Below, piece after piece: positions 1-7,144 of a stretch of DNA of 14,206 nt. The translations under genes and the position numbers were made by a program. The notes under the pieces were generated by a model, which saw nothing but the letters and a program-made list of their open reading frames with translations, did not search any database and had not been told where the DNA came from. Origin of the DNA: JBQKLI01 sp012798975 (GTDB lineage Bacteria > Bacillota > Clostridia > Tissierellales > Peptoniphilaceae); assembly GCF_052116305.1 (NCBI RefSeq), contig NZ_JBQKLI010000029.1, positions 1 to 14,206 of the forward strand, read 5' to 3'. Each line of letters starts with the position of its first letter. The first letter of the stretch is position 1.

Positions 1-115
1 CCTAGTCCAAATCAGGTATTTTGATTTGGCAACAGGTCTCATGCCACTCGTTTCCCAATCACGATCTCTTCCGTGATTGGTTAGAAACGATCGGCCACAC
101 TTCTTTTAAAAGCTC
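1..115 (-). repeat. Structured dispersed repeat, family 2, copy A (cut by the window start)
   Basis: This segment aligns with 10514-10633 over its length with small gaps. Shared blocks are AAATCAGGTATTTTGATTT, CAGGTC, CATGCC and TAGAAA. Hairpin 1 pairs 7-14 with 22-29 (8 bp, loop 15-21). Hairpin 2 pairs 49-62 with 73-80 plus 84-89 (14 bp), with a 3-base bulge at 81-83. That bulge is the TAA stop codon of the minus-strand oxidoreductase gene, so the repeat reaches into coding sequence. No T-run follows the hairpins on either strand, so it does not look like an intrinsic terminator. The minus orientation is chosen only because both copies lie at the 3' side of minus-strand genes. The left boundary may lie outside the window. 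Confidence 0.7.
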
Positions 116-1331
116 TTACACACTTCTTATAATTTTTTTCTCTCGGATATTTTGTTGTATAGGCTAGGGGGTGTTCTTTTTCTTCCAAAAAGTCGGCGAT
201 AATCATAGAGGCCATAACGCTGTAGCAGGTTCCGTTTCCGCCATAGCCGAAGGCGTAGTATTTGTCTTTATTTTCTTCGTCTCTTCCGATAAAGGGAAGG
301 CCGTCTTTGGATTCGCCGAATACAGATTGCCAGCGGTGGGCGATCTTTGCTTTGAAATCCGGATAGTAGCCGCAGATGGTTTCGTATATTTTATTTGTTT
401 CTTTTTCGATATTTTCTAAAGAGGAGAGTTTTTCTCCTTTTTCATCTCTGCCGCCGGCGATAACACGGTGATCTTCCAGTTTTCTAAAATACACATAAGG
501 ATCTTCATCATCCCAGATCATTTCTTCCTTTCCCCAGAGTTTTTCATGGATTTTTTCTGTTACAAAGGAGTAGGTTGTATTTCTTTCTAATGCTTCTTCT
601 ATGTTCGGATAGACATCTTTTGCATATCCCATGGCGAGGATCAGTTTTTTTGCATTTATAGTGAAAGAACCGCTTGTTATGACAAACCCGTTCTCTTTTT
701 CCGTGATTTTATCAGCAGGAGCGTTTTTATATACCTTTACTCCTCTTTTTAGATTCTCTTTGTGAAGAGCCTGAACCATTTTAAAGGGATTGAGTTCAGC
801 GTCGCTGCCGGTTTTTAAAGCACCGTAAGCGTGGATATTATAATTTTTTTCTAAAGTTTCTTGATCGATATATTCGGAAGGGAATCCGTAATGGTTTAAT
901 ATTCTATTATTTTCTCTTAATTCAGAAGTGTTTTCTTCTTTTGCAGCCAATAGAAGACTATGGGTTTTCTTATAGCCCGTATCCTCTGGAAGACTTTCTG
1001 CGATTTCCCCAAGCCGTTTCATTGCTTCGATAGATAGTCGGTAGAAATCAACAGCCTGTTTTTCGCCAAAGTTTTCGATCATTTCGGGAAGAGAATCATC
1101 GGAATGATACTGGATAATCCCTGTATTTCCATCGGAAGATCCATATCCTGGAATTTTTTTGTCGATAACAGCCGTCTCAAATCCCCTTAACCCCAGTTCA
1201 TGGGAAATTAAGGCCCCGCTCATGCCTCCTCCGATTACGAGTACATCTATATCAAAATCTTCTTTTAGTTCCAAATAGTCCGTGTTTTTTCTCGTCTCGT
1301 CCCAATATAAATCACCTAGATGCAGTTTCAT
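81..1331 (-). CDS. FAD-dependent oxidoreductase, DAO family (gamma-glutamylputrescine oxidase-like)
   Basis: This is a 416-residue flavoprotein of the D-amino-acid-oxidase fold. A beta-strand followed by GGGMSG at residues 34-39 is the Rossmann dinucleotide-binding loop. GSSDGNTG near 64-71 matches the conserved segment after the second strand in this family. GYGGNGT near 362-368 is the C-terminal FAD-binding motif. The N-terminal YWDET resembles the OrdL/PuuB group, which oxidises amines or N-substituted amino acids; the substrate here cannot be read from sequence. No signal peptide or membrane segment is visible, so it is probably cytoplasmic. AAGGAG lies 6-7 bases before the ATG at 1331, which supports the start. 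The last residues (ending ADRF) and the stop codon are encoded by dispersed repeat copy A, so the C-terminal tail may have been acquired or altered by the repeat. The gene stands alone, downstream of tRNA-Val on the same strand. Confidence 0.85.
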   Translation of the reverse strand: MKLHLGDLYWDETRKNTDYLELKEDFDIDVLVIGGGMSGALISHELGLRGFETAVIDKKIPGYGSSDGNTGIIQYHSDDSLPEMIENFGEKQAVDFYRLSIEAMKRLGEIAESLPEDTGYKKTHSLLLAAKEENTSELRENNRILNHYGFPSEYIDQETLEKNYNIHAYGALKTGSDAELNPFKMVQALHKENLKRGVKVYKNAPADKITEKENGFVITSGSFTINAKKLILAMGYAKDVYPNIEEALERNTTYSFVTEKIHEKLWGKEEMIWDDEDPYVYFRKLEDHRVIAGGRDEKGEKLSSLENIEKETNKIYETICGYYPDFKAKIAHRWQSVFGESKDGLPFIGRDEENKDKYYAFGYGGNGTCYSVMASMIIADFLEEKEHPLAYTTKYPREKNYKKCVRAFKRSVADRF

Positions 1332-1434
1332 AGTTTTCTCCTTGTATTTAGTATTATTAATTGTATATACCCAAAGAGGCAGGAGAATTGTAAAAAAATA
1401 AGATTATAATAAAGAGAACACATTATATAATTAA

Positions 1435-1468
1435 AAAGATTCCGGTCTATACTAGAACAGGAATCTTT
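1435..1468. terminator. Terminator-like hairpin between tRNA-Val and the oxidoreductase gene
   Basis: A perfect 9-bp stem pairs AAAGATTCC (1435-1443) with GGAATCTTT (1460-1468), with a 16-base loop that can form a further 4-bp TCTA/TAGA pairing. T-rich sequence follows on the plus strand (1472-1479), and a shorter T-run follows on the minus strand. It may insulate the oxidoreductase gene from upstream transcription or lie in its leader. Its direction is uncertain. Confidence 0.45.
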
Positions 1469-1500
1469 GATTCTTTTTTAATTTTAGTATTTTACAAATA

Positions 1501-1530
1501 AAAAAAGGCTAGAAACTAACGTTTCTAACC
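1501..1530 (-). terminator. Intrinsic terminator of tRNA-Val
   Basis: Read on the minus strand, a 10-bp stem (arms 1521-1530 and 1507-1516, one G-U pair, 4-base loop) is followed by a run of Ts (1506-1501). It starts 6 bases past the encoded CCA of the tRNA, which is the expected position. Confidence 0.8.
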
Positions 1531-1535
1531 TTTCA

Positions 1536-1611
1536 TGGTGGACAGTACTGGACTTGAACCAGCGACCTCTTCGATGTCAACGAAGCGCTCTACCAGCTGA
1601 GCTAACTCTCC
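1536..1611 (-). tRNA. tRNA-Val (anticodon GAC)
   Basis: The minus strand folds as a full cloverleaf: acceptor arm 1611-1605 with 1546-1540, D arm starting TAGCTCAGC, anticodon stem CTTCG/CGAAG with loop TTGACAT, 5-base variable loop, T arm GCTGG with loop TTCAAGT, discriminator A and encoded CCA (1538-1536). Anticodon GAC (1578-1576) reads valine codons GUC and GUU. One acceptor pair is broken: G4 (1608) faces G69 (1543), while the other six pair normally. The gene has its own promoter and terminator. Confidence 0.93.
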
Positions 1612-1626
1612 CTATGGAATAAATAC

Positions 1627-1655
1627 AGTATAGCATAGTTTAATGTTTCGGTAAA
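1627..1655 (-). promoter_or_regulatory. Promoter of tRNA-Val
   Basis: On the minus strand, TTTACC (1655-1650) and TATACT (1632-1627) are separated by exactly 17 bases. They lie about 16 bases before the mature tRNA 5' end, which fits a sigma-A promoter with a short leader. Confidence 0.65.
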
Positions 1656-1785
1656 TTAAAGGAAGGGCTTTATCTGCCCAGAAACGAAAGGGTAGTTTAA
1701 AGGGATAAATTAGAAGAAAATAATCTTTTAAGACTCTTAGAGAGGATTAATACCCTAAGTGCAGAATAAAATTGTGCAGCGGTAT
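1656..1785. other. Intergenic stretch without an identified gene
   Basis: This AT-rich stretch between the tRNA promoter and the possible small RNA shows no open frame with a ribosome binding site. It holds a short GGGC/GCCC hairpin near 1664-1680 and a direct repeat of GTGCAG near 1759-1779. I assign no function. Confidence 0.4.
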
Positions 1786-1815
1786 TTTTCAATAATATTT
1801 ATACCATGCTATAAT
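1786..1815 (+). promoter_or_regulatory. Extended -10 promoter of a possible small RNA
   Basis: TGCTATAAT (1807-1815) is an exact extended -10 element. TTTTCA (1786-1791) lies 18 bases upstream as a partial -35. No protein-coding gene follows on this strand before a strong terminator. Confidence 0.5.
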
Positions 1816-1821
1816 TAACTT

Positions 1822-1890
1822 AGCCAAATCAGTTAAGCTGAAAACATATGACAGAAAAGTTCCCGTCCGGCAAGATGGGGCTTTTTCATT
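1822..1890 (+). ncRNA. Possible small RNA of about 65-70 nt
   Basis: This unit is framed by an extended -10 promoter and a 12-bp terminator hairpin, with no credible reading frame between them: the ATG at 1848 has no ribosome binding site. The 5' part can form a small UUAGC/GCUGA stem. It matches no RNA family that I recognise. It lies convergent to the end of the cation ATPase gene, so a transcript running past its terminator would be antisense to the 3' end of that mRNA. The evidence is architectural only. Confidence 0.4.
1855..1886 (+). terminator. Strong intrinsic terminator on the plus strand
   Basis: AAAAG (1855-1859) pairs with CTTTT (1881-1885), and TCCCGTC (1861-1867) pairs with GATGGGG (1874-1880). 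This gives 12 bp with one bulged T and loop CGGCAA, followed by Ts. No plus-strand gene precedes it except the possible small RNA. Confidence 0.65.
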
Positions 1891-1894
1891 TTAA

Positions 1895-1930
1895 GAAAAA
1901 AAATCTCCTGAGAATTCTCTCAGGAGATTT
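1895..1930 (-). terminator. Intrinsic terminator of the cation ATPase gene
   Basis: A perfect 13-bp stem (1918-1930 with 1901-1913, 4-base loop) starts 5 bases past the stop codon. On the minus strand it runs into a string of Ts. Ts on the other side mean it could also stop plus-strand transcription. Confidence 0.9.
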
Positions 1931-1935
1931 TTGTA

Positions 1936-4629
1936 TTATTTGTCTCTTCCTGGTTTGAAGATGGCTTTTCTTGCTTCGTTTAATACGAATGGAAGAAGTG
2001 CACATGGAAGGATTACTGCCCAGTGTTCTAATCCTAACGTAATCGTTTGGAATAGAGGCTGAACAAATGGTACATAGATTACGATAAACATTAAGATGAA
2101 GGCAAAGGCAACAGCTTTCACAAGTGTCGGGTTCGAGAAGAATCCGATATGGAAGACTGTGTACTTTGGACTTCGGATAGAGAATACTTTTGTAAGCTCT
2201 GCAGTAATCATTGTTGCAAAGGCAACTGTTCTTGCAGACTCGACATGTCTATCGAAATGTCCCAATGCATAGTAATAAGCAATCAATGTTCCCACTGTAA
2301 TACCCACAGCTAATGTTAATACTTGGATAATAGCATCTCTGTTTAAGATCGGCTCGTTCGGATCTCTAGGAGGCTGCTCCATAATATCTTCGTCTCCTTT
2401 TTCAACGCCAAGTGCAAGGGCTGGGAAGGAGTCTGTTACCAAGTTGATCCATAATAACTGAATCGGAATAAATGGAGTTGGAAGATTCATAAGGATCGAA
2501 ATCAATACAACCAGTACTTCACCGATATTGGCACTTAGAAGGAATGTAACGAATTTTTTAATATTAGAATAAATAATACGTCCTTCTTCTACTGCGTTTA
2601 CAATCGTTGCGAAGTTGTCGTCTGTTAAGATAACTTCTGCAGTATTTTTCGCTACGTCTGTACCTGTGATTCCCATGGCAATACCGATATCTGCTTTTTT
2701 AATAGCAGGAGCATCGTTTACACCGTCTCCTGTCATGGCAGTGATTTCGCCGTTTTGTTTTAAGGCGGTTACGATTTGAACTTTGTTTTCTGGAGAAACT
2801 CGGGCGAATACTCGTGTATGTTTTACAACTTCCCGAAGTTCTTCTTCACTCATATTATTAAGCTCGCGGCCCATAATAGCATCTTCTTTGTTGTCGATAA
2901 TGCCTAGTTCTTGAGCGATGGCAACAGCTGTTTCTAAATAGTCTCCTGTAATCATAACAGGAACGATACCTGCAGATTTACATTCGGCAATAGCAGCTTT
3001 TGCTTCCGGTCTTGCAGGGTCGATCATACCGGTAAGACCTACGAAGATCATTTCATTTTCGATTGAATCTGATGTTAATTCAGCTGGCATTGTATCGTGG
3101 ATTCTAAATGCATAAGAAAGAACACGAAGAGCGGAACTTGCGAATTCGCTGTTTTTGTCAGCGATAGCTTTTCTGTCTGCTTCTGTAATATCTACTACTT
3201 TTCCGTCTTTTAAAATCTTTGTACAGCGTTCTAAGATAATGTCGGGAGCACCTTTTGTAAAGGATACTGTTTTTCCTTCGATAAAATTATTGTGGAAGGT
3301 AGACATCATCTTACGTGTTGAGTCGAACGGAATTTCTTGAATACGAGGATACTGAGTATTGGCATTTGCCTTATCGATATTCATTTTGCTGGCGAATGTG
3401 ATTAAAGCTCCTTCTGTAGGATCTCCCATTACGCCGTAATTTCCTTCTTCTTGTGTAATATCTGCATCGTTTGTAAGTACAGAAATATTCAATAATGTAT
3501 AAAGGCTTTGAACGTCGTCGATTTTAATATCGTTGCCGTCGATAGTCATCGTTCCTTCTGGTGTATAGCCTGTACCGGAAATATCGATTACTTTATCGTC
3601 CACAAAGGCTTTTACAACGGTCATTTCGTTCTGCGTTAAAGTACCTGTTTTGTCACTGCAGATAAATGTTGTTGTTCCTAATGTTTCTACAGCTAAAAGC
3701 TTTTTAACGATAGCATTGTTTTCAGCAATTCTCTGCATACCCATAGATAATACGATGGTTACGATAGCAGGAAGTCCTTCCGGAATTGCCGCTACTGCAA
3801 GAGAGATAGAAGTTAAGAACATTTCGATTAATTCGTGTCCATAAAGCATACCTACTACGAATACGATAATACATACACCGACTACTAAGATTCCTAAGAA
3901 TTTACTCAACTGAGCAAGTTTCTTTTGAAGAGGAGTCATTTCGTCTTCTTGTGAAGCTAGACTTGTAGCAATCTTGCCGATTTCTGTTTTCTCTCCAGTA
4001 TCTACAACGATTCCCATGGATCTACCATAAGATACAATTGTGGAACTGTAGGCCATGTTCTCGCGATCTCCGATTTCTACAACACCTTCATAGTTTTCCT
4101 CTGCAAATTTATCCACAGCTACGGACTCTCCAGTTAAAGAGGATTCGTCAATTTTCAAATTATAGCTGTCAAAAAGTCTAAGATCTGCAGGAACGATATC
4201 TCCTGTTTCTAGTTTTACAATATCTCCGGGAACAAGATCGGATGATGCAACACTTTGTTCTTTTCCAACACGAATAACTTTCGCTGTTGGAGAAGCCATT
4301 TTCTGCAAAGCTTCTAGCGCTTCTTCGGCTTTGCCTTCTTGATAAATACTAAGAGCTGCGTTTAATACGACAATTGCTAAGATGATAACGGAATCGATCC
4401 ATTCACCTACGATACCTGATAAAACTGCTGCCACTAAAAGAACGATAATCATTGGATCTGTAAACTGTTCTACGATCTTCGCAAGCATTGATTTTTTGTC
4501 TGCTTCCTGAAGTTCGTTTCGACCATACTTTTCAAGGTTTTCAGAAACCTTGGAACTTGTAAGGCCGGTTCTTAGATCAGTACCTAGTTCTTGGCTCAGC
4601 TGATCAGGGGTTTTGTTATACCACTCCAT
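1936..4629 (-). CDS. P-type cation-transporting ATPase, P2A (calcium/manganese) subfamily
   Basis: This is an 897-residue integral membrane ATP-driven cation pump. Visible landmarks in order are: an N-terminal cation-ATPase domain; two membrane helices; actuator-domain TGES; the M4 motif PEGLP; phosphorylation motif DKTGTLT with Asp326; the KGAP nucleotide-binding motif; hinge TGDGVNDAP; and paired C-terminal helices. M5 NIGE and M6 NLVTD match the ion-site residues of SERCA-type calcium pumps, so calcium or manganese is favoured over sodium or potassium. I start at the ATG at 4629 because AGGAGG lies 7 bases upstream. An in-frame ATG at 4665 abuts the terminator U-run and has no clear ribosome binding site. 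The yybP-ykoY leader implies control by manganese and a role in manganese (or mixed calcium/manganese) export; this is inference. The gene appears monocistronic. Confidence 0.93.
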   Translation of the reverse strand: MEWYNKTPDQLSQELGTDLRTGLTSSKVSENLEKYGRNELQEADKKSMLAKIVEQFTDPMIIVLLVAAVLSGIVGEWIDSVIILAIVVLNAALSIYQEGKAEEALEALQKMASPTAKVIRVGKEQSVASSDLVPGDIVKLETGDIVPADLRLFDSYNLKIDESSLTGESVAVDKFAEENYEGVVEIGDRENMAYSSTIVSYGRSMGIVVDTGEKTEIGKIATSLASQEDEMTPLQKKLAQLSKFLGILVVGVCIIVFVVGMLYGHELIEMFLTSISLAVAAIPEGLPAIVTIVLSMGMQRIAENNAIVKKLLAVETLGTTTFICSDKTGTLTQNEMTVVKAFVDDKVIDISGTGYTPEGTMTIDGNDIKIDDVQSLYTLLNISVLTNDADITQEEGNYGVMGDPTEGALITFASKMNIDKANANTQYPRIQEIPFDSTRKMMSTFHNNFIEGKTVSFTKGAPDIILERCTKILKDGKVVDITEADRKAIADKNSEFASSALRVLSYAFRIHDTMPAELTSDSIENEMIFVGLTGMIDPARPEAKAAIAECKSAGIVPVMITGDYLETAVAIAQELGIIDNKEDAIMGRELNNMSEEELREVVKHTRVFARVSPENKVQIVTALKQNGEITAMTGDGVNDAPAIKKADIGIAMGITGTDVAKNTAEVILTDDNFATIVNAVEEGRIIYSNIKKFVTFLLSANIGEVLVVLISILMNLPTPFIPIQLLWINLVTDSFPALALGVEKGDEDIMEQPPRDPNEPILNRDAIIQVLTLAVGITVGTLIAYYYALGHFDRHVESARTVAFATMITAELTKVFSIRSPKYTVFHIGFFSNPTLVKAVAFAFILMFIVIYVPFVQPLFQTITLGLEHWAVILPCALLPFVLNEARKAIFKPGRDK

Positions 4630-4665
4630 ATAGTTTCCTCCTGTTGTTTTTTTAGGCAGTAACAT

Positions 4666-4698
4666 AAAAAGACCTTCACCTATACCGGCAAAGGTCTT
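4666..4698 (-). terminator. Expression-platform terminator of the riboswitch
   Basis: On the minus strand AAGACCTT (4698-4691) pairs with AAGGTCTT (4676-4669), followed by a U-run ending at 4666. The 5' arm is also the closing GACCUUUGCC strand of the aptamer. Ligand binding could therefore compete with terminator formation, the usual genetic-ON arrangement for this class. Confidence 0.8.
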
Positions 4699-4777
4699 GC
4701 TTCCTTTTTAGGTTGCCGGCCGGGATCTGCATCCGAAATGACGACCAAGCATAGTAATTAGCTACTCCCCTTATAAA
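4680..4777 (-). ncRNA. yybP-ykoY (manganese) riboswitch
   Basis: The leader carries the diagnostic parts of this class in order on the minus strand: AAGGGGAGTAGC near 4772-4761, the ATTTCGGATGCAGATCCCGG internal segment near 4739-4720, and GCAAGACCTTTGCCGG near 4701-4686, where the 3' strand closes the aptamer. It is followed by a terminator and the ATPase gene, a common genetic partner of this riboswitch. Members of the class bind Mn2+ and turn on metal exporters. The identification rests on recognised motifs and context, not on a covariance-model search. Confidence 0.88.
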
Positions 4778-4781
4778 GGCT

Positions 4782-4810
4782 ATTATATAATAATTTAAGC
4801 CTTTTATCAA
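4782..4810 (-). promoter_or_regulatory. Promoter of the riboswitch-ATPase transcript
   Basis: TTGATA (4810-4805) and TATAAT (4787-4782) are separated by 17 bases on the minus strand, close to the sigma-A consensus. Transcription would start near 4775, just before the GGGGAGTAG of the riboswitch. An AAAGGCT/AGCCTTT inverted repeat (4775-4781 and 4798-4804) overlaps the promoter. It could be part of an operator or the weak end of the upstream hydrolase transcript. Confidence 0.8.
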
Positions 4811-4823
4811 TATTTTGATGTAA

Positions 4824-5600
4824 TTAATCCTGTATATCTAAAAGAATAATAAACTCGTCGCCAAGATTTTTGACCTCGCGAATTTCTGTAGGGTATTTAT
4901 CCTTGTATTCTTCATAGAACCTTGCAGTAAAGGCGCAATCGTCTTTAAAGTGCAGAGGGAAGATCATTTGAGGTTCGATCAGTTCCAAAAACAATCGGGC
5001 TCCTTTGTCGTAATTGTCTTTCAAGCGGGGATCGATGGGGAAAAATGCAATATCGATGCCTTCGTCTATTTTTTGGATTTCCTTTAAGAAATCTTCTTCC
5101 ATCTCTTTTCTTTCTTCCGGACTGTCTTCCGGCCAGATCCAATTGTTCAAATCTCCTGCATAAAAAAGAGTCAGATACTCTAAAGACAAGGTGTAAGAAA
5201 TTCCCTGATCTGTAGACCCGAATGTTTTAATCGTGAAGTCTTCGATATCCAGAACTTCGTCGGGCTTTACAAAATAGACATTGTCGCTGTTTCTTAAGAA
5301 TTTCAAAGCAGAAATATCCACATCTTTATTTTTGTCTTCTAAATAAATGATATTGTCTTTTTGTAAAAGGTCTTGGATGTCGCTGGAAAGGATATAAATA
5401 TTTTCTTCCGGGTTTCCAATTTCAAGGATCTTTTTGCTGAAATGATCGTAGTGGGAATGAGTAGCGATAAAAATCAGTTTTTTATTCTTTGGATTTTTTG
5501 GAAGATCTCCTTCAAAATAATCAAATATCAGGATATAATCTTCAAATTCCATGGTGTAGCAGCTGTGATATATAAATTTTATCTTAATTTCTTTTTCCAT
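4824..5600 (-). CDS. Metallo-beta-lactamase-fold metal-dependent hydrolase
   Basis: This 258-residue cytoplasmic protein has the metallo-beta-lactamase fold, in the UlaG-like branch (Lactamase_B_2/3 type). The metal motif HSHYDH lies at residues 48-53, giving two His, one Asp and a further His. YAGD with Asp150 supplies the bridging aspartate, and PLHF with His217 the last ligand. As I remember the family, the position before AGD is usually His; here it is Tyr148, so the metal site may be altered. The substrate is unknown, and relatives act on lactones, phosphodiesters and other esters. AAAGGAG lies 8 bases before the ATG at 5600. The gene ends only about 14 bases before the -35 element of the ATPase promoter, with no convincing terminator between, so some read-through into the riboswitch leader is possible. 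Confidence 0.82.
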   Translation of the reverse strand: MEKEIKIKFIYHSCYTMEFEDYILIFDYFEGDLPKNPKNKKLIFIATHSHYDHFSKKILEIGNPEENIYILSSDIQDLLQKDNIIYLEDKNKDVDISALKFLRNSDNVYFVKPDEVLDIEDFTIKTFGSTDQGISYTLSLEYLTLFYAGDLNNWIWPEDSPEERKEMEEDFLKEIQKIDEGIDIAFFPIDPRLKDNYDKGARLFLELIEPQMIFPLHFKDDCAFTARFYEEYKDKYPTEIREVKNLGDEFIILLDIQD

Positions 5601-5833
5601 AAACGGGCTCCTTTGGCTTTTCTACTCCTATCTTATCATCTAATGAAAAAGAATGAAAATAAATAGAATATCCCTTAAAATGAGTAGGATTATTATATAA
5701 GTTTTTAATAAACGGGTATATATAATTTACTTATATCATTTTGTTCCATGAAATAGATTTATAGAGAAAATATCTATTCTGAGAGCGGTTTTCTCGTATA
5801 AGTATAAGAAGGTATGAAAGAGGGTTGAAAAGT
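5601..5833. promoter_or_regulatory. Divergent intergenic region and leader of the ligase/ATP-grasp operon
   Basis: This region separates the minus-strand hydrolase from the plus-strand two-gene operon, so it should hold promoters for both. A TATAAT at 5721-5726 faces the operon but has no clear -35 partner. Between it and the first gene lies about 100 bases of leader with one hairpin (GAGAAAA 5764-5770 with TTTTCTC 5789-5795). No T-run directly follows the hairpin, and I recognise no riboswitch class in it. Confidence 0.4.
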
Positions 5834-7144
5834 ATGGATTATCAAAAGCAGATTGATGCTGTTGTACAATATATAAAGTCGGGAGAAAAAAAGGAAGAAA
5901 ATTTCTCTATCGGTGTAGAAATGGAGCATTTTATTCTACATAATGACAGTTTAAAAACTGTATCCTATTATGGGGAAGAGGGAGTAGGAAGTTCTTTAAA
6001 AGAAATTGCCAGCTCTCCCGATGCCCATGATATTTATAAAGAAGAGGACCATGTTTTAGGCTTAAGCCGTGAGAATGTAGATATCAGCACGGAACCTGGG
6101 AGCCAGTTTGAAGTTGCTGTTGATTTTGATATGAATATCGGTGTTTTAGAAGAAAGATACACAAAATTTTTAAAAGAAGCAGTGGAAATTTTTCAAAAGA
6201 AAGATCAGAGAATTGTTACATTGGGCTATCATCCTGTTACTGCAATCGATGAAATTAAAATACTGCCTAAGAAACGCTATGATTTTATGTACAATTATTT
6301 TAAAACAAAAGGAAGCATGGCTCATAATATGATGAAGGGAACCTGTGCTCTCCAGATTATTATAGATTTTAAAGATGAAGAAGATTTTAAGAAAAAATAC
6401 CGGGCAGCCAATATTCTTTCCCCTGTACTCTATGCTCTTTTCGATAATTCCTATATTTTTGAAGGGAAAACTTATCCAGAATACAATCTAAGAGAGAAAA
6501 TTTGGGAAAATACAGACAGTGATCGTTCCGGCATTTTTGACTTGGCTTTTAAAGAAGATCTTTCATATAGAAGCTATGCAGAAAAAATAGTAAATACCCC
6601 TCTTATTTTTATGGAGGAGAATGGAGCTCAAGTTTCTTCCGGAGATAAAACCCTAAAGGATGTTTTGGATCCAGAAAAAGAAAATGATGATTTGATCTTC
6701 CATGCGCTGTCCATTGTCTTTCCGGATGTTCGGGTAAAAAGATATTTAGAACTTCGGATGATGGACTCTGTTCCTTATCCTTTAAATTTCTCCTGTATCG
6801 CTTTAATCAAAGGGCTCTTTTATAATGAAAAAGCTCTGGATCAATTTTTAAAGGATACAAAAGATGTTTCTTACGAAGATGTAATGGATGCTAAAAAAGA
6901 AACGAGAGCCAAAGGTCTTCAGGGACTTTATAAAGATCAGACAATATTAGAATGGGGCAAGAAGATAACGACCCTTGCAGAAGAAGCCTTGTCAGAAGAA
7001 GAGGTGAAATGTTTAGAGCCTTTAAAAGAATTATTGAAAGAAGGGAAAAATCCCCGAGATCAATTTGAAGAGATATATAATAAAGACGGTTTAAGAGAAG
7101 CTGTCGATTCCGTAACAATGACCCGGGAGGTACTGGATGCATAA
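5834..7144 (+). CDS. Glutamate-cysteine ligase family 2 (GCS2) enzyme
   Basis: This 436-residue soluble ATP-dependent ligase matches the GCS2 (plant/EgtA-like) glutamate-cysteine ligase family. The family joins the gamma-carboxyl of glutamate to cysteine, the first step of glutathione-type thiol synthesis. Visible family landmarks are GVEMEH (27-32), STEPGSQFE (85-93), CALQIIIDF (171-179) followed by LSPVLYALFDNS (195-206), and RYLELRMMDS (303-312). GVEMEH and STEPG match metal/ATP- and glutamate-binding segments. I choose the ATG at 5834, with GAGGG 9 bases upstream; a TTG at 5825 abuts that site and is less likely. The gene overlaps the next by 8 bases, so the two are almost certainly translated together. 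It is not the GshF fusion common in some Firmicutes. Cysteine specificity is inferred from the family. Confidence 0.85.
   Translation: MDYQKQIDAVVQYIKSGEKKEENFSIGVEMEHFILHNDSLKTVSYYGEEGVGSSLKEIASSPDAHDIYKEEDHVLGLSRENVDISTEPGSQFEVAVDFDMNIGVLEERYTKFLKEAVEIFQKKDQRIVTLGYHPVTAIDEIKILPKKRYDFMYNYFKTKGSMAHNMMKGTCALQIIIDFKDEEDFKKKYRAANILSPVLYALFDNSYIFEGKTYPEYNLREKIWENTDSDRSGIFDLAFKEDLSYRSYAEKIVNTPLIFMEENGAQVSSGDKTLKDVLDPEKENDDLIFHALSIVFPDVRVKRYLELRMMDSVPYPLNFSCIALIKGLFYNEKALDQFLKDTKDVSYEDVMDAKKETRAKGLQGLYKDQTILEWGKKITTLAEEALSEEEVKCLEPLKELLKEGKNPRDQFEEIYNKDGLREAVDSVTMTREVLDA

Noticed and set aside
171..419. Plus-strand open frames inside the oxidoreductase and other genes
   Set aside because: They overlap well-supported genes on the other strand or in another frame, have no binding sites and show no recognisable protein features.
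1848..1958. Plus-strand reading frame starting ATGACAGAAAAG across the terminator region
   Set aside because: It has no ribosome binding site and runs through two terminator hairpins into the antisense of the ATPase gene.
5825..5833. TTG start for the GCS2 ligase
   Set aside because: It directly abuts the GAGGG binding site, leaving no spacing; the ATG at 5834 has about 9 bases.
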